From: Acidimicrobiia bacterium
GTDB lineage: Bacteria; Actinomycetota; Acidimicrobiia; Acidimicrobiales; Bin134
DNA length: 46,458 nucleotides
Direction: 5' to 3'
NCBI GenBank assembly: GCA_022819825.1
Contig: JAJEGM010000025.1
Coordinates: forward strand, 1 to 46,458
The notes under the pieces were generated by a model. That model had not been told where the DNA came from. It saw only the letters and a list, made by a program, of their open reading frames with translations, and did not search any database. This document shows positions 29,009 to 38,619 of the stretch, piece by piece. The number at the start of each line of letters is the position of its first letter. The stretch's first letter is position 1. Both the position numbers and the translations under genes were made by a program.

Positions 29009-29950
29009 CTACGAGCGGGGTCCGGCCAGGGCGAGGCCTCGCTCGTCGAGCTTCTCGTTGACCTCGTCCAGCGACTTCTGGCCAAAGTTGGTGATGGCCA
29101 GCAGCTCGTCCTCGGTGCGGGCCAGCAACTCGCCGATCATGTTGATCTGCGCTCGCTTGAGGCAGTTGCGGGGCCGCTCGGAGAGCTCCAGGTCCTCGAT
29201 GGGCAGATCCAAATCAGGAGCACCGGCCGGGGCGCTCCCTGCCTCGGCCATGCTCAGACCCTGGGGCTCGTCGCTCATCTCTTCCACCAACTGCACGAGG
29301 GTCCGCAGCGTGGCACCGGCGGAGGCCAGCGCTTCCTGGGGGGTGATGGAGCTGTCGGTCTCGATATCCAACACCAGGCGGTCGAACTCAGTGGACTGTT
29401 CCACCCGGGTGGGCTCGACGTTGTAGGCAACTCGACGCACGGGAGAGAAGATGGAGTCAATGGGGATTACGCCGATGGTGGAGTCCACTTTGTTGGTCTC
29501 CGCTGACACGTAGCCCCGACCCTTGGAAACCGTGATATCCATGGCCAAGCGCGCCTTGTCGTTCAGCCGGGCGATGACCAAATCGGGATTGAGCACCTCC
29601 ACGTCGGGGTTGACCGACAGGCTCGCGCCGGTGACCTCGCCGGGCCCTCGCTGGTCGATGCGAAGCTCAACCGCGTCCTCGCTGTGGCACCGCAAGACGA
29701 GATCCTTCAAGTTCAAGATGATGTCGGTCACGTCCTCGGCCACGCCGGTGATCGTGTCGAATTCGTGAAGCGCGTCGTCGAAGCGAACTCGAATCACCGC
29801 AGCACCTGGAATTGAAGACAGCAGGGCTCGGCGCAGCGAGTTTCCGAGGGTGTGTCCGAAGCCGGGCTCCAGTGGGCCAACGGCGAACTTCTGGCGGTTG
29901 TCTTCGAGCTCGGTAACCGACTCGACGGTGGGTCGTTGCATTACCAGCAT
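29009..29950 (-). CDS. rpoA: RNA polymerase alpha subunit
   Basis: This 313-residue subunit nucleates RNA polymerase assembly and contacts activators and UP elements. The N-terminal domain includes [23 protein letters not shown]; a linker (about 228-245) precedes the C-terminal domain with [24 protein letters not shown] 29950 has GAGGGAG nine bases upstream and is preferred over ATG 29941. Confidence 0.98.
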   Translation of the reverse strand: MLVMQRPTVESVTELEDNRQKFAVGPLEPGFGHTLGNSLRRALLSSIPGAAVIRVRFDDALHEFDTITGVAEDVTDIILNLKDLVLRCHSEDAVELRIDQRGPGEVTGASLSVNPDVEVLNPDLVIARLNDKARLAMDITVSKGRGYVSAETNKVDSTIGVIPIDSIFSPVRRVAYNVEPTRVEQSTEFDRLVLDIETDSSITPQEALASAGATLRTLVQLVEEMSDEPQGLSMAEAGSAPAGAPDLDLPIEDLELSERPRNCLKRAQINMIGELLARTEDELLAITNFGQKSLDEVNEKLDERGLALAGPRS

Positions 29951-30027
29951 GATCCGGCTCCCTCAGTTCTTGAGTTTGAAATGGTGATGGTCAACTTTGT
30001 CTTCAGATCGTGTTGCTTGACGGTGGT

Positions 30028-30645
30028 CTACTTGCTGTAGAGCTCGACGATGAGCTGCTCCCGAACCGGCACATCGATCTGCTCGCGCAGGGGGGCGTCT
30101 CGCACGGTGGCCTCGAAGCCGTCGTCGCTCCGGCTCAGCCAGGCTGGCGGGGTGCGGTCGAGCACGTCGAGATTCCACCCCACCACGACCATTTCGCGGG
30201 CCTTGTCCCGCAGCGACAGCACATCGTCCTTGCGGAGCCGGTAGCTGGGGATGTTGACCCTGCGACCGTTCACGTTGATGTGGCCGTGGGAGACGAGTTG
30301 GCGGGCCTGGGGTCGGGTGGCGCCCCAGCCGAGGCGATACACCACGTTGTCTAGGCGCAGCTCCAGGAACCTCAGCATGTTCTCTCCGGTGACGCCCTTG
30401 TGGCGGGCCGCCTCCTTGAAGATGTTGCGGAACTGGCGCTCGTTCAGCCCGTAGGTGTAGCGAGCCTTCTGCTTCTCTTGGAGCTGGAGCAGATATTCCG
30501 ACACGTTGCCCCGACGGCGAGATCTTCCGTGTTCACCCGGGGGATAGGGACGGCGCTCCAGGGCGATGGTCTCACCCTTGGTGCCCCAAACGTTCACCCC
30601 GAGGCGACGTGATACTCGAGATCGCGGACCGGTATAGCGAGACAT
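30028..30645 (-). CDS. rpsD: 30S ribosomal protein S4
   Basis: This 205-residue uS4 starts MSRYTGPRSRVSRRLGVN at ATG 30645. The S4 RNA-binding segment is LRLDNVVYRLGWGATRPQARQLVSHGHINVNGR. The N-terminus has no zinc-binding cysteines, so it is the cysteine-free form. Primary 16S-binding protein. The start is one base from the rpsK stop. Confidence 0.98.
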   Translation of the reverse strand: MSRYTGPRSRVSRRLGVNVWGTKGETIALERRPYPPGEHGRSRRRGNVSEYLLQLQEKQKARYTYGLNERQFRNIFKEAARHKGVTGENMLRFLELRLDNVVYRLGWGATRPQARQLVSHGHINVNGRRVNIPSYRLRKDDVLSLRDKAREMVVVGWNLDVLDRTPPAWLSRSDDGFEATVRDAPLREQIDVPVREQLIVELYSK

Positions 30646-30646
30646 G

Positions 30647-31045
30647 TCAAACCCTCCGCCGCTTTGCCGGGCGGCAGCCGTTATGGGGAATGGGGGTGAC
30701 ATCTTTGATGCCGGTGATCTCGATGCCCACCCCCTGGAGCGAGCGGATGGCGGTCTCACGACCCGAGCCCGGGCCGCGGACATGCACGTCCACCTTGCGA
30801 ATACCGTGCTCCATGGCCTTGCGGCCCGCTTGCTCGGCAGCCATCTGCGCGGCGAACGGAGTGGACTTGCGAGATCCCTTGAATCCGACGTTGCCGGCCG
30901 AGGCCCATGAGATGACGTTTCCCTGTTGGTCGGCGATGGTCACGATGGTGTTGTTGAAGGAGCTCTTGATGTGAGCCACCCCGTAGGAGATGTTCTTGCG
31001 CTCCCGGCGGCGGGGCCGACGCCCTCCGGCTGATGGCTTGGCCAT
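30647..31045 (-). CDS. rpsK: 30S ribosomal protein S11
   Basis: This 132-residue uS11 has [44 protein letters not shown] and a C-terminal [12 protein letters not shown]. It contacts mRNA near the E site in the platform. Confidence 0.98.
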   Translation of the reverse strand: MAKPSAGGRRPRRRERKNISYGVAHIKSSFNNTIVTIADQQGNVISWASAGNVGFKGSRKSTPFAAQMAAEQAGRKAMEHGIRKVDVHVRGPGSGRETAIRSLQGVGIEITGIKDVTPIPHNGCRPAKRRRV

Positions 31046-31067
31046 TAGCGGGAATTCCTTTCCTGCT

Positions 31068-31448
31068 TCACTTCTTCATGACCTTCTTCTTGCCGGCCAC
31101 TGTCTTCTTCGGGCCCTTGCGGGTGCGAGCGTTGGTGTGGGTGCGCTGGCCGCGCACGGGAAGCCCTCGGCGGTGGCGCAGCCCCTGGTAGCAGCCGATC
31201 TCCATCTTGCGCTTGACATCCTGGCTGGTCTCTCGGCGGAGGTCGCCTTCCACTCGCAGATTGCCCTCGATGTAGTTGCGCAGCTTGGCCACCTCTTCAT
31301 CGGTGAGGTCGCGCAGTCGGGTGCTCTCGTCAACCCCGGCTTCCACGCATACCTGCCGAGCCAGGGTCGGCCCAATGCCGTAGATGTAGGTGAGGGAGAC
31401 CACGGTGCGCTTCTCCCGGGGGATGTCGACGCCGGCGATACGGGCCAT
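31068..31448 (-). CDS. rpsM: 30S ribosomal protein S13
   Basis: This 126-residue uS13 starts [26 protein letters not shown]. It has [24 protein letters not shown] and a lysine-rich tail that contacts P-site tRNA. It forms intersubunit bridges with L5. The rpmJ stop is three bases upstream. Confidence 0.98.
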   Translation of the reverse strand: MARIAGVDIPREKRTVVSLTYIYGIGPTLARQVCVEAGVDESTRLRDLTDEEVAKLRNYIEGNLRVEGDLRRETSQDVKRKMEIGCYQGLRHRRGLPVRGQRTHTNARTRKGPKKTVAGKKKVMKK

Positions 31449-31451
31449 CGC

Positions 31452-31565
31452 TCAGCCCTGCCTCTGCTTGTGACGGGGGTTGGAGCAGATCACCCGCACG
31501 CGCCCGTGTCGGCGGATGACTCTGCACTTGTCACAGATTTTCTTGACGCTGGGGCGGACTTTCAC
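31452..31565 (-). CDS. rpmJ: 50S ribosomal protein L36
   Basis: This 37-residue bL36 starts at GTG 31565 and reads [16 protein letters not shown] and on to HKQRQG. Cys11, Cys14, Cys27 and His33 form the zinc site, so this is the zinc-binding paralogue. It sits between infA and rpsM in the standard order, 13 bases after the infA stop. Confidence 0.95.
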   Translation of the reverse strand: MKVRPSVKKICDKCRVIRRHGRVRVICSNPRHKQRQG

Positions 31566-31578
31566 GGTGTCCTTTCGG

Positions 31579-31803
31579 TCATTTGTATCGGTAGGTGATC
31601 CGACCCCGCTGGAGGTCGTAGGGAGTCAACTCCACTTGGACCCGGTCGCCGGGGAGGATTCTGATGTAGTGCATCCGCATCTTGCCGGAGATGTGGGTCA
31701 GCACCTTGTGCCCGTTTTCGAGTTCGACTCGGAACATGGCATTGGGAAGAGACTCGGTAACCGTCCCTTCCATGATGATGGCGTCTTCCTTGTTTTTCGC
31801 CAA
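31579..31803 (-). CDS. infA: Translation initiation factor IF-1
   Basis: This 74-residue OB-fold protein has [52 protein letters not shown]. The start is a TTG at 31803 preceded by AGGAGAGG at normal spacing; the only downstream ATG would remove the first strand. IF-1 blocks the A site in initiation. A promoter lies about 80 bases upstream. Confidence 0.96.
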   Translation of the reverse strand: MAKNKEDAIIMEGTVTESLPNAMFRVELENGHKVLTHISGKMRMHYIRILPGDRVQVELTPYDLQRGRITYRYK

Positions 31804-31882
31804 GGGCGACCTCTCCTGACGTCTTGGCAAGCTGGTGCGGCGAACCGCGCGAATAGCGGCCCACTACGTGAGCCGAACAGCT

Positions 31883-31911
31883 ATGCTATCTGGCCATTTC
31901 GACACGAACAA
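31883..31911 (-). promoter_or_regulatory. Probable promoter for infA and downstream ribosomal genes
   Basis: On the minus strand TTGTTC (31911-31906), a 17-base spacer and TAGCAT (31888-31883) lie in the 112-base gap between adk and infA. It would allow infA-rpmJ-rpsM and the following genes to be expressed separately from the spc genes. The upstream end is adjacent to the adk stop. Confidence 0.55.
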
Positions 31912-31915
31912 ACCG

Positions 31916-32473
31916 CTAGAGCCCGTCGATCACCTTGGTGAGGCGGGCGAACACTTCGTCTTCAGTGCCCAGCCCGTCGACGACCGCGAGGCATTCCCGT
32001 CCCTCAAACCATTCCAGCAGGGGAGCAGTCTCGGCCTCATAGAGGGCGAGGCGGCGGTCGATGGCCTCGGTGGTGTCGTCGCCTCGGCCCCGGGCCAGCA
32101 TTCGCTGGGTGACCTCGGCAATGGGAACATCGAGGTTGATGGCTAAGTCGGGGCCGCTGCCCCCCAAGATCTCGGCCAGAGCGTCGGCCTGTGCGGTGGT
32201 GCGGGGGAAGCCGTCCAGCAGTACACCGTGGGCTTGAATGTCGTCGCTCGACAGCCGCTCATCCACGATCCCGATCATGATGTCGTCGCCCACAAGGTCG
32301 CCGGCGTCCATCACCGCCTTGGCCCGCAGCCCCAACTCGGTGCCTGCGGCTACCGCGGCCCGCAGCATGTCGCCAGTGGAGACGTGGATCACCCCATAGC
32401 GTTCCGCTAGGAGCGCAGCCTGGGTTCCCTTGCCCGATCCCTGGCGGCCCAAGATGACCAGCACCAACGGCAT
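31916..32473 (-). CDS. adk: Adenylate kinase (short form)
   Basis: This 185-residue enzyme interconverts ATP+AMP and 2 ADP. P-loop GRQGSGKGTQ is at 9-18; STGDMLRAAV and LDGFPRTTAQADAL bind AMP. The lid is short (GRGDDTTEAIDRRL), so this is the short form without the zinc lid. The start overlaps the secY stop (TAATG). The methionine aminopeptidase gene map, which often follows, is missing here. Confidence 0.97.
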   Translation of the reverse strand: MPLVLVILGRQGSGKGTQAALLAERYGVIHVSTGDMLRAAVAAGTELGLRAKAVMDAGDLVGDDIMIGIVDERLSSDDIQAHGVLLDGFPRTTAQADALAEILGGSGPDLAINLDVPIAEVTQRMLARGRGDDTTEAIDRRLALYEAETAPLLEWFEGRECLAVVDGLGTEDEVFARLTKVIDGL

Positions 32474-33822
32474 TACTTCAAGAAGCCCTCGTAATTTCTC
32501 ATCATGAGCTGGCTGTCGATCTGCTTCATGGTCTCGAGGGCCACACCCACCGCAATGAGCACTGAGATGCCGCTGAAGCTGTAGGCCGTTGCGCTCTGGC
32601 TGGGGATGTACTGGGAGAGGGCGATGGCGGGGATGACGGCCACCGCGGCGATGAACAGCGCTCCGGGCAGTGTGATGCGAGACAGGATGCGGCCCAGATA
32701 GCGCTCGGTTTGGCGGCCGGGTCGGATGCCGGGGATGAACCCGCCCTGCTTGCGGATCTGATCGGCCTGCTTGACCGGATCGAAGGTGATGGCAGTGTAG
32801 AAGTACGCGAATCCCACGATCATCAGGGCGAAGACGATCAAGTACACCGTGTCGGCGGGATCGCCCAAGTGGGTGTTTACCCAGCTCTGGACGCTCTCCC
32901 CCCAGGTGTTGTGGTCGGGGTTGGAGTCAGACGGCAGCACTGCCGACAGCAGGATGGGCAGATACAGAACCGAGCTGGCAAAGATGATCGGGATCACGCC
33001 CGACTGGTTCACCTTCAGCGGGATGTAGGTGCTTTGGCCGCCGGCCATGCGACGGCCCACCACCCGCTTGGCGAACTGCACCGGGATCTGCCGTTGGCCG
33101 TTTTCCACGAACACGATGGCCACTAGCAAGGCCAGGTACATGAGGGCGATAACGAAGACCGCGCCCCAGCCTTCCGATGCCTTCACCAGGGAGAACTGGT
33201 TGGGAATGGTGGAGACCACCGAGGCGAAGATGATCAGCGACATTCCGTTGCCGATGCCCTTTTGGGTGATGAGCTCCCCCATCCACATCAACAGCGCGGT
33301 GCCGGCGGTGAGGGTGAGCACCACCAGGAACACTCGGGGGGCGGTGAAGTTGGGCAGCAGATCGATGGCCTGGTTGGCATTGCCGCCGGTGAGGCTGAGC
33401 CCGCCTCCACCGTTGTGGAACAGGAAGGAGAACGAGGTGGCCTGGATGATGGCGATAGCGATGGTCAAATACCGGGTCCACTGGGTGATCTTGCGCTGGC
33501 CCACCGCCCCCTGGTTCTGCCACTGTTCGATGCGGGGAATCACCACGCCCAGCACCTGCATGATGATGGACGCGGTGATGTAGGGGAAGATTCCGAGGGC
33601 GAAGATGGCGAACTGCGACAAGGCGCCGCCGGAAAAGAAGTTCAGAAGTCCGGTGACACCTCCGGCATCGGCTTGGTTGCGAAGCTGGTCCACGGCATCG
33701 AGGTCGACGCCGGGGGAGGGGATGGCCACGCCGAGGCGGAATATCACCAGCATTGACAGGGTGAACAGGATCTTGTTCCGCAGGTCGGCGACCCGGAACA
33801 TATTCGTCACCCTGGTGAGCAC
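32473..33822 (-). CDS. secY: Preprotein translocase subunit SecY
   Basis: This 449-residue membrane protein forms the protein-conducting channel with SecE and SecG. About ten hydrophobic segments are seen. The plug region follows the first segment (RLGVAIPSPGVDLDAVDQL), and cytosolic loops include RRMAGGQSTYIPLKVNQSGVIPIIFASS and QGGFIPGIRPGRQTERYL. The start is GTG 33822; an internal ATG seven codons on is an alternative. The 17 bases spanning the start are repeated 61 bases upstream. Confidence 0.97.
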   Translation of the reverse strand: MLTRVTNMFRVADLRNKILFTLSMLVIFRLGVAIPSPGVDLDAVDQLRNQADAGGVTGLLNFFSGGALSQFAIFALGIFPYITASIIMQVLGVVIPRIEQWQNQGAVGQRKITQWTRYLTIAIAIIQATSFSFLFHNGGGGLSLTGGNANQAIDLLPNFTAPRVFLVVLTLTAGTALLMWMGELITQKGIGNGMSLIIFASVVSTIPNQFSLVKASEGWGAVFVIALMYLALLVAIVFVENGQRQIPVQFAKRVVGRRMAGGQSTYIPLKVNQSGVIPIIFASSVLYLPILLSAVLPSDSNPDHNTWGESVQSWVNTHLGDPADTVYLIVFALMIVGFAYFYTAITFDPVKQADQIRKQGGFIPGIRPGRQTERYLGRILSRITLPGALFIAAVAVIPAIALSQYIPSQSATAYSFSGISVLIAVGVALETMKQIDSQLMMRNYEGFLK

Positions 33823-33883
33823 AGGAATTCCCCTTTTTTTGCCCGAGACACCGTCATGGTGCCTTGGTCACCCTGGTGAGCAC
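33806..33883. repeat. Duplicated secY start segment
   Basis: GTCACCCTGGTGAGCAC occurs at 33806-33822, covering the secY start codon, and again at 33867-33883 in the gap to rplO. The second copy has no obvious ribosome site of its own in the secY frame. Confidence 0.8.
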
Positions 33884-33919
33884 GACGACTCCTACTCCTT
33901 CGACCCTGCTGGGCTTCGG

Positions 33920-34405
33920 CTATCGGTTGGTAAGGGCATTGCCCTTGGCCGGAGGCCGCCCGGTGAAGGGCTTGGGCAACACCTCCACGCTACCGCCTGC
34001 GGCAATGATGGCTGCTTTCGCCGACTCGGAGAAGCCGTGGGCCTTCACGGTGACGGCTCGGGTCAGCTCGCCGCGGCCCAGAACTTTGGCCAGAGCACCC
34101 TTGTGCAAGAGTCCGTGCTCATGCAGCACGTCCGGGGTGATCTCGTCCAGTTCCGTGGCCTCGATCACGTCGAGGTTGATGGCCTGATACTCCACTCGAA
34201 ACGGGTTCTTGAATCCCCGCAGCTTGGGCACCCGGCGGGCCAGCGGCATCTGGCCGCCCTCAAATCCGACGGGGATCTTGCTCCGGGCCCGCTGTCCCTT
34301 GGTTCCGCGGCCTGCGGTTTTGCCTCCCTTTCCGGCGATGCCCCGCGCTTTGCGCTGCGGCCGCTTGCGGGACCCCGGGGCTGGCTTCAGATCGTGAACC
34401 TTCAT
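33920..34405 (-). CDS. rplO: 50S ribosomal protein L15
   Basis: This 161-residue uL15 starts MKVHDLKPAPGSRKRPQRKARG. It has GKGGKTAGRGTKGQRARS and FEGGQMPLARRVPKLRGF, typical of the family. The start overlaps the rpmD stop (ATGA). It is separated from secY by a 97-base gap. Confidence 0.98.
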   Translation of the reverse strand: MKVHDLKPAPGSRKRPQRKARGIAGKGGKTAGRGTKGQRARSKIPVGFEGGQMPLARRVPKLRGFKNPFRVEYQAINLDVIEATELDEITPDVLHEHGLLHKGALAKVLGRGELTRAVTVKAHGFSESAKAAIIAAGGSVEVLPKPFTGRPPAKGNALTNR

Positions 34406-34587
34406 GACTCGTCCGTTTCCTCCCAGGAAATCAAGTGGGACACCTTGTCGATCATCCCCCTGACTTCGGGGGCATCGGGCAAGGTGTTGGTCTGGCCGAT
34501 GCCTCGCAAACCCAGGGCCCGCAGTGTGCCTCGCTGCTTGGGCCGGGTGCCGATCTGGGATCGGATCTGGGTGACCTTGATGGCCAT
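34402..34587 (-). CDS. rpmD: 50S ribosomal protein L30
   Basis: This 61-residue uL30 starts MAIKVTQIRSQIG. It has LRALGLRGIGQTNTLPD and MIDKVSHLISWEE, as in bacterial L30. It lies between rpsE and rplO with a 4-base overlap to the latter. Confidence 0.97.
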   Translation of the reverse strand: MAIKVTQIRSQIGTRPKQRGTLRALGLRGIGQTNTLPDAPEVRGMIDKVSHLISWEETDES

Positions 34588-34592
34588 GGCGA

Positions 34593-35186
34593 CTACTCCT
34601 CTTCGTCCTCGGCCGCAGCAGCAGACTGACGCTCCGACTCCCGGTAGGCGGCGAGCAGTCCGGCGGGCACGAATTCGTCGGCGGGAATCCCCCGCTGACG
34701 GGCCACCTCGTCAGGACGCTTGAGGGCCTTGAGCCCGGCGATGGTGGCCCGAGCCACGTTGATGTGGTTGGGGGAGCCCAACGACTTGCACAGCACGTCG
34801 CCGATCCCGGCTTCTTCGAGGATCGCTCGAGCGGCGCCTCCGGCGATAACGCCGGTTCCCGGCGCCGCGGGCTTGAGCAGCACCCGACCCGCGCCCATCT
34901 CGCCGATCACCGGGTGGGTGATGGTTGACGACGCCAACGGCACCCGGAATAGGTTGCGCCGGGCCTCCTCGGTTCCCTTCTGTATGGCCAGGGGTACCTC
35001 TTTGGCCTTGCCGTAGCCCAAGCCGACCCGGCCGGCACCGTCGCCGATCACCACCAGGGCGGTGAAGGAGAAGCGGCGTCCGCCCTTGACCACCTTGGCC
35101 ACCCGGTTGATATTGATCACCCGGGAATCGCGCAGCTGGCCGTCGCCGGTCGGTGTTGCGGTTGAGGTATCGGTCATGGCTGTCAC
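34593..35186 (-). CDS. rpsE: 30S ribosomal protein S5
   Basis: This 197-residue uS5 has [27 protein letters not shown], then [14 protein letters not shown] and the RNA-binding loop. The tail is alanine- and glutamate-rich ([15 protein letters not shown]). It contributes to decoding accuracy. GTG 35186 and ATG 35177 are both possible starts. Confidence 0.98.
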   Translation of the reverse strand: MTAMTDTSTATPTGDGQLRDSRVININRVAKVVKGGRRFSFTALVVIGDGAGRVGLGYGKAKEVPLAIQKGTEEARRNLFRVPLASSTITHPVIGEMGAGRVLLKPAAPGTGVIAGGAARAILEEAGIGDVLCKSLGSPNHINVARATIAGLKALKRPDEVARQRGIPADEFVPAGLLAAYRESERQSAAAAEDEEE

Positions 35187-35235
35187 CGCCGCGAGGTGTT
35201 TGAGGAGGGATTGAGGGAAGGGGTGATGATGGTCA

Positions 35236-35598
35236 CTAAAACTCCAGTCCAGCTTCTCGAGCTGAATCAGCCAGGGCGGCTACTCGTCCGTGATAGCGGA
35301 AGCCGCCTCGGTCGAACACCACCGCAGTGATGTTCTTCTCCTTGGCCCGCTCGGCGATGAGCTTGCCCACCACCGCGGCACCGGCCACGTTTCCGGTGGG
35401 GCCGGATCGCAAATCGGCCTCAGTTGAGGAGGCCGACGCAATGGTGTGGCCCGCGGTGTCGTCGATGAGCTGAGCGATGATGTGGCGATTGGACCGGTAG
35501 ACGGCCAGGCGAGGGCGCTCGGGGGTGCCCCGGATCTTCTTGCGAACCCGGCGGTGGCGCCGGACTCTGCTCTCGTGCTTGTGCTTGACGCTGCTCAT
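35236..35598 (-). CDS. rplR: 50S ribosomal protein L18
   Basis: This 120-residue uL18 binds 5S rRNA. It has [32 protein letters not shown] and [26 protein letters not shown], typical of the family. Confidence 0.98.
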   Translation of the reverse strand: MSSVKHKHESRVRRHRRVRKKIRGTPERPRLAVYRSNRHIIAQLIDDTAGHTIASASSTEADLRSGPTGNVAGAAVVGKLIAERAKEKNITAVVFDRGGFRYHGRVAALADSAREAGLEF

Positions 35599-35615
35599 GT
35601 CGATTCCCCGACCCT

Positions 35616-36155
35616 TTACTTGGCCGCTTTCCCGGCCTTGCGAATGATCCGCTCGCCGGCGTAGCGAATGCCTTTGCCCCGGTAGGGCTCGGGCTTGCGG
35701 ATGGCTCGGATGTCGGCCGCTACCTGGCCGACCGCCTGCTTGTCGATTCCCAGCACATGGATGCTCGTCTGGTTCGGTACTTCGAACGTCACGCCATCAG
35801 GGGCCTCAACGTGTACCGGATGGCTGAAGCCCAACTGCAGTTCGATCTTGGCGTCGCCTTGGGAAATGGCCCGGTAGCCCACTCCCACGATCTCGAGTTC
35901 TTTGCGGTAGCCCTCGCTGACGCCGGTGACCATGTTGGCCAACAGCGAACGGCTCAACCCGTGCAGGGCCTTGGTGTTGCGCAGTTCGTCGGCGCGCTCG
36001 ACGATAACAAAACCATCCTCGATTCGGGCCGAGATGGCTTCGGGGAGGTCGTGCTCCAGCGCGCCGCGGCTACCGGTCACGGTGACGTGGGCGCCGTCGA
36101 TGGCCACATCCACGCCGTCTGGCACCGGGATGGGGTTGCTTCCGACTCGTGACAC
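35616..36155 (-). CDS. rplF: 50S ribosomal protein L6
   Basis: This 179-residue uL6 has the two-domain form: [15 protein letters not shown] at the start and [20 protein letters not shown] at the end. The start is GTG 36155 with AGGAGG six bases upstream. It lies near the factor-binding site of the large subunit. Confidence 0.98.
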   Translation of the reverse strand: MSRVGSNPIPVPDGVDVAIDGAHVTVTGSRGALEHDLPEAISARIEDGFVIVERADELRNTKALHGLSRSLLANMVTGVSEGYRKELEIVGVGYRAISQGDAKIELQLGFSHPVHVEAPDGVTFEVPNQTSIHVLGIDKQAVGQVAADIRAIRKPEPYRGKGIRYAGERIIRKAGKAAK

Positions 36156-36165
36156 CTCAGGCCTC

Positions 36166-36570
36166 CTACCAGACCACGCAGACGACTTCGCCGCCCATGC
36201 GGCGGCGGCGAGCTTCGCGGTCGCTCATCAGGCCTTTGCTGGTGGACACGATGGCCACTCCGAGCCCGCCCAGGACTCGAGGGATTTTGTCCGACTTGGA
36301 GTACACCCGCAGGCCGGGCTTGGACACCCGGGTAATGCCGGAGATGACTCGCTCCCGCTGATCGGAGTACTTCATGTCGATGGTAAGGGTCTGTCCGGGG
36401 CCGGTCTTGGCCTCGGCCACTGCGAAGTTGCTGATGTAGCCCTCCTGCTTGAGGACGTCGGCCAGCGCCACCTTCATCTTGGAGGACGGCATCGTCACCT
36501 CATCACGCATGGCGGTGTTGGCATTGCGGATGCGGGTCAACATGTCGGCGATGGGGTCGGTCATAGTCAC
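36166..36570 (-). CDS. rpsH: 30S ribosomal protein S8
   Basis: This 134-residue uS8 has [19 protein letters not shown] and [38 protein letters not shown]. It binds 16S rRNA and in many bacteria represses the spc operon. Start is GTG 36570 or ATG 36564. The segment around the start and its ribosome site is duplicated upstream. Confidence 0.97.
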   Translation of the reverse strand: MTMTDPIADMLTRIRNANTAMRDEVTMPSSKMKVALADVLKQEGYISNFAVAEAKTGPGQTLTIDMKYSDQRERVISGITRVSKPGLRVYSKSDKIPRVLGGLGVAIVSTSKGLMSDREARRRRMGGEVVCVVW

Positions 36571-36630
36571 AGTCGCATCACCTCACCAGCTCTTTGGGAT
36601 CGGTCATAGTCTCGGTCACCTCACCAGCTC
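36557..36630. repeat. Duplicated rpsH start segment
   Basis: TCGGTCATAGTC followed by CACCTCACCAGCTC appears at 36557-36592 and again, shortened, at 36600-36630, offset by 43 bases. Copy one carries the rpsH start and ribosome site. Copy two carries a matching start-like ATGACCGATCCC ahead of it that runs for ten codons to a stop. The rpsN stop lies in copy two. Confidence 0.85.
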
Positions 36631-36806
36631 GCTTTGGTCAGGCCGGGAATCTCTCCGGCATGGGCCAGTTCCCTCAGGCACACTCGACACAGGCCGAACT
36701 TTCGGTACACGGCCCGGGGTCGGCCGCAGCGGCGGCAGCGGGTGTAACCCCGCACCTTGAACTTCGGCGTTCGCTGTTGCTTTTGTATAAGCGCCTTTTT
36801 TGCCAT
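36621..36806 (-). CDS. rpsN: 30S ribosomal protein S14, zinc-binding form
   Basis: This 61-residue uS14 is the short zinc form (type Z), with Cys24, Cys27, Cys40 and Cys43 (CRRC and CRVC). It reads [20 protein letters not shown] and ends [14 protein letters not shown] 36806 is four bases from the rplE stop. Confidence 0.98.
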   Translation of the reverse strand: MAKKALIQKQQRTPKFKVRGYTRCRRCGRPRAVYRKFGLCRVCLRELAHAGEIPGLTKASW

Positions 36807-36810
36807 TGAG

Positions 36811-37377
36811 TTACTGTCCCTCGGCTCGGAATGGGAACGAGAAGGCCTCAAGCAGTGCCCGGCCCTCCTCGTCGGTTCTTGCAGTGGTAACGATTGTGAT
36901 GTCCATGCCTCTGATGGTGTCGATGGAGTCGTAGTCAACCTCGGGGAAGATGAGCTGCTCAGTGACCCCGAAGGAGTAGTTGCCATTCCCGTCGAAGGAG
37001 CGGGGCGAGAGGCCCCGGAAGTCTCGGATGCGGGGGATGGCCAGATTGATGAGGCGGTCCAAGAACTCCCACATGCGGGCCCCCCTCAGGGTGACCTTGG
37101 CGCCGATGGGATTTCCCTCGCGGATCTTGAAGTTGGCGATGGACTTCTTGGCCCGGGTGATGACGGGGCGCTGGCCGGCGATGGTGGTCAGATCGGCTAC
37201 CGCGCCGTCGAGCAGCTTGGCTTGGGCTATGGCTTCACCGACACCCATGTTCACCACGATTTTCTCGAAGCGGGGCACCTCCATGATGTTGTCCAACTCC
37301 AACTGCTCTTTGAGGAGGTCGCGGATCTCTGCCCGATACAGGGCTTGAAGCCGGGGGCCGGTTGCAGTGGCAGCCAT
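36811..37377 (-). CDS. rplE: 50S ribosomal protein L5
   Basis: This 188-residue uL5 binds 5S rRNA and P-site tRNA. It has [37 protein letters not shown] and [22 protein letters not shown]. The start overlaps the rplX stop (TAATG). Confidence 0.98.
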   Translation of the reverse strand: MAATATGPRLQALYRAEIRDLLKEQLELDNIMEVPRFEKIVVNMGVGEAIAQAKLLDGAVADLTTIAGQRPVITRAKKSIANFKIREGNPIGAKVTLRGARMWEFLDRLINLAIPRIRDFRGLSPRSFDGNGNYSFGVTEQLIFPEVDYDSIDTIRGMDITIVTTARTDEEGRALLEAFSFPFRAEGQ

Positions 37378-37685
37378 TACAGATCAACTCCCGTGCGGCG
37401 GCAGATGCGGATCTTTCGCCCATCGGTGTCGAACCGGTACCCCACCCGAGTGGGGCGACCGTCGGCCGGGCTGATCACCGCCACGTTGGCGGCTCTGATG
37501 GGCATCTCTTTGTCGATGATGCCGGTCTGCATGATTCCCTGACGAGGCCCTTGGTGCTTGGTGGCGATGTTCACACCGTCGACGATCACGGTTCCCTCGG
37601 CCGGGAAGGCGAAGACCACCTCGCCCTCCTTGCCGCGGTCTTTTCCGCTGAGCACTCGAACCCGGTCTCCCTTGCGGATCTTCAT
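37377..37685 (-). CDS. rplX: 50S ribosomal protein L24
   Basis: This 102-residue uL24 has a KOW segment at the start ([21 protein letters not shown]), then [12 protein letters not shown] and [22 protein letters not shown]. It initiates large-subunit assembly. It follows rplN with a five-base gap. Confidence 0.98.
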   Translation of the reverse strand: MKIRKGDRVRVLSGKDRGKEGEVVFAFPAEGTVIVDGVNIATKHQGPRQGIMQTGIIDKEMPIRAANVAVISPADGRPTRVGYRFDTDGRKIRICRRTGVDL

Positions 37686-37690
37686 GGCAG

Positions 37691-38059
37691 CTACAACACC
37701 TCCGGTGCCAGCGACACGATGCGCATGAAGCGCTTGTCGCGCAGTTCCCGGCCCACCGGCCCGAAGATGCGGGTTCCCCGCGGCTGCTGCTGTTCATTGA
37801 TGAGCACGGCGGCGTTCTCGTCGAAGCGGATGTAGGAGCCGTCTTTGCGGCGCTTTTCCTTCTTGGCCCGAACCAATACACAGCGCACCACTTCGCCCTT
37901 GCGGACTGCGGCGCCGGGCATGGCGTCTTTGACGGTGGCCACGAACACGTCGCCGATGGTGGCGTAGCGCTTGCGGGACGAGCCCAGCACCCGAATGCAC
38001 AGCACTTCTTTGGCACCGGAATTGTCAGCCACTTTGACCCGGGTCTCTTGTTGGATCAT
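37691..38059 (-). CDS. rplN: 50S ribosomal protein L14
   Basis: This 122-residue uL14 starts [19 protein letters not shown] at ATG 38059, overlapping the rpsQ stop as ATGA. It ends [20 protein letters not shown]. It lies at the subunit interface. Confidence 0.98.
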   Translation of the reverse strand: MIQQETRVKVADNSGAKEVLCIRVLGSSRKRYATIGDVFVATVKDAMPGAAVRKGEVVRCVLVRAKKEKRRKDGSYIRFDENAAVLINEQQQPRGTRIFGPVGRELRDKRFMRIVSLAPEVL

Positions 38060-38382
38060 CGGGCACGCTCCACGATCTCCAGCAGCCGCCACCGCTTGGT
38101 CTTGGAGAGGGGGCGGGTTTCCTGCACCCGCACCCGATCGCCCACTGCGAGTTCATTGGACTCGTCGTGGACGTACAGCCGGGTGGTGCGCTGCACGGTC
38201 TTGTTGTAACGGCGATGTCGGACGCGGTCGGTGGAGACCACCACCGCGGTCTTGTCCATGGACACTGACGTCACCATCCCCTCCCGCACCTTGCGGCGGT
38301 TGGGCCGGGTTTCGGTCTGCGTCTCAGTTGTCGGGTCAGCTGCCATGGCTGCCTCATTCGTTTCAACGTTGGGGTCAGCCAC
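38056..38382 (-). CDS. rpsQ: 30S ribosomal protein S17
   Basis: This 108-residue uS17 has an OB fold: [27 protein letters not shown] then [27 protein letters not shown] 38382 is chosen because AGGAGG lies six bases before it, which gives an N-terminal extension of about 25 residues; ATG 38346 would give 96 residues. It overlaps the rpmC stop by 8 bases. Confidence 0.95.
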   Translation of the reverse strand: MADPNVETNEAAMAADPTTETQTETRPNRRKVREGMVTSVSMDKTAVVVSTDRVRHRRYNKTVQRTTRLYVHDESNELAVGDRVRVQETRPLSKTKRWRLLEIVERAR

Positions 38383-38614
38383 TGCCGGCCTCCTGCATCT
38401 GGGCTTCAAGCGCCTCTGCGGCTTGGATCTCCCGCGTCCGCAGCTCGGTCATGGCCCGGGCCACTTCCTTTTTGGCCTGCTTCAGGCGGGCGGTGTTGTC
38501 CAAGCGGCCGGTGACGATTTGGAAGCGGAGCTTGAACACCTCTTCTTTGGCCTCGTCCAGTTGCTCGATGAGATCGGCGTCGCTCAGGTTCTGCCAGTTG
38601 GTCTGTCGAGCCAT
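38375..38614 (-). CDS. rpmC: 50S ribosomal protein L29
   Basis: This 79-residue uL29 has LSDADLIEQLDEAKEEVFKLRFQ and the helical hairpin ending in a short alanine/glutamate-rich tail. It sits near the tunnel exit. It lies between rplP and rpsQ. Confidence 0.97.
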   Translation of the reverse strand: MARQTNWQNLSDADLIEQLDEAKEEVFKLRFQIVTGRLDNTARLKQAKKEVARAMTELRTREIQAAEALEAQMQEAGSG

Positions 38615-38619
38615 AGCTA

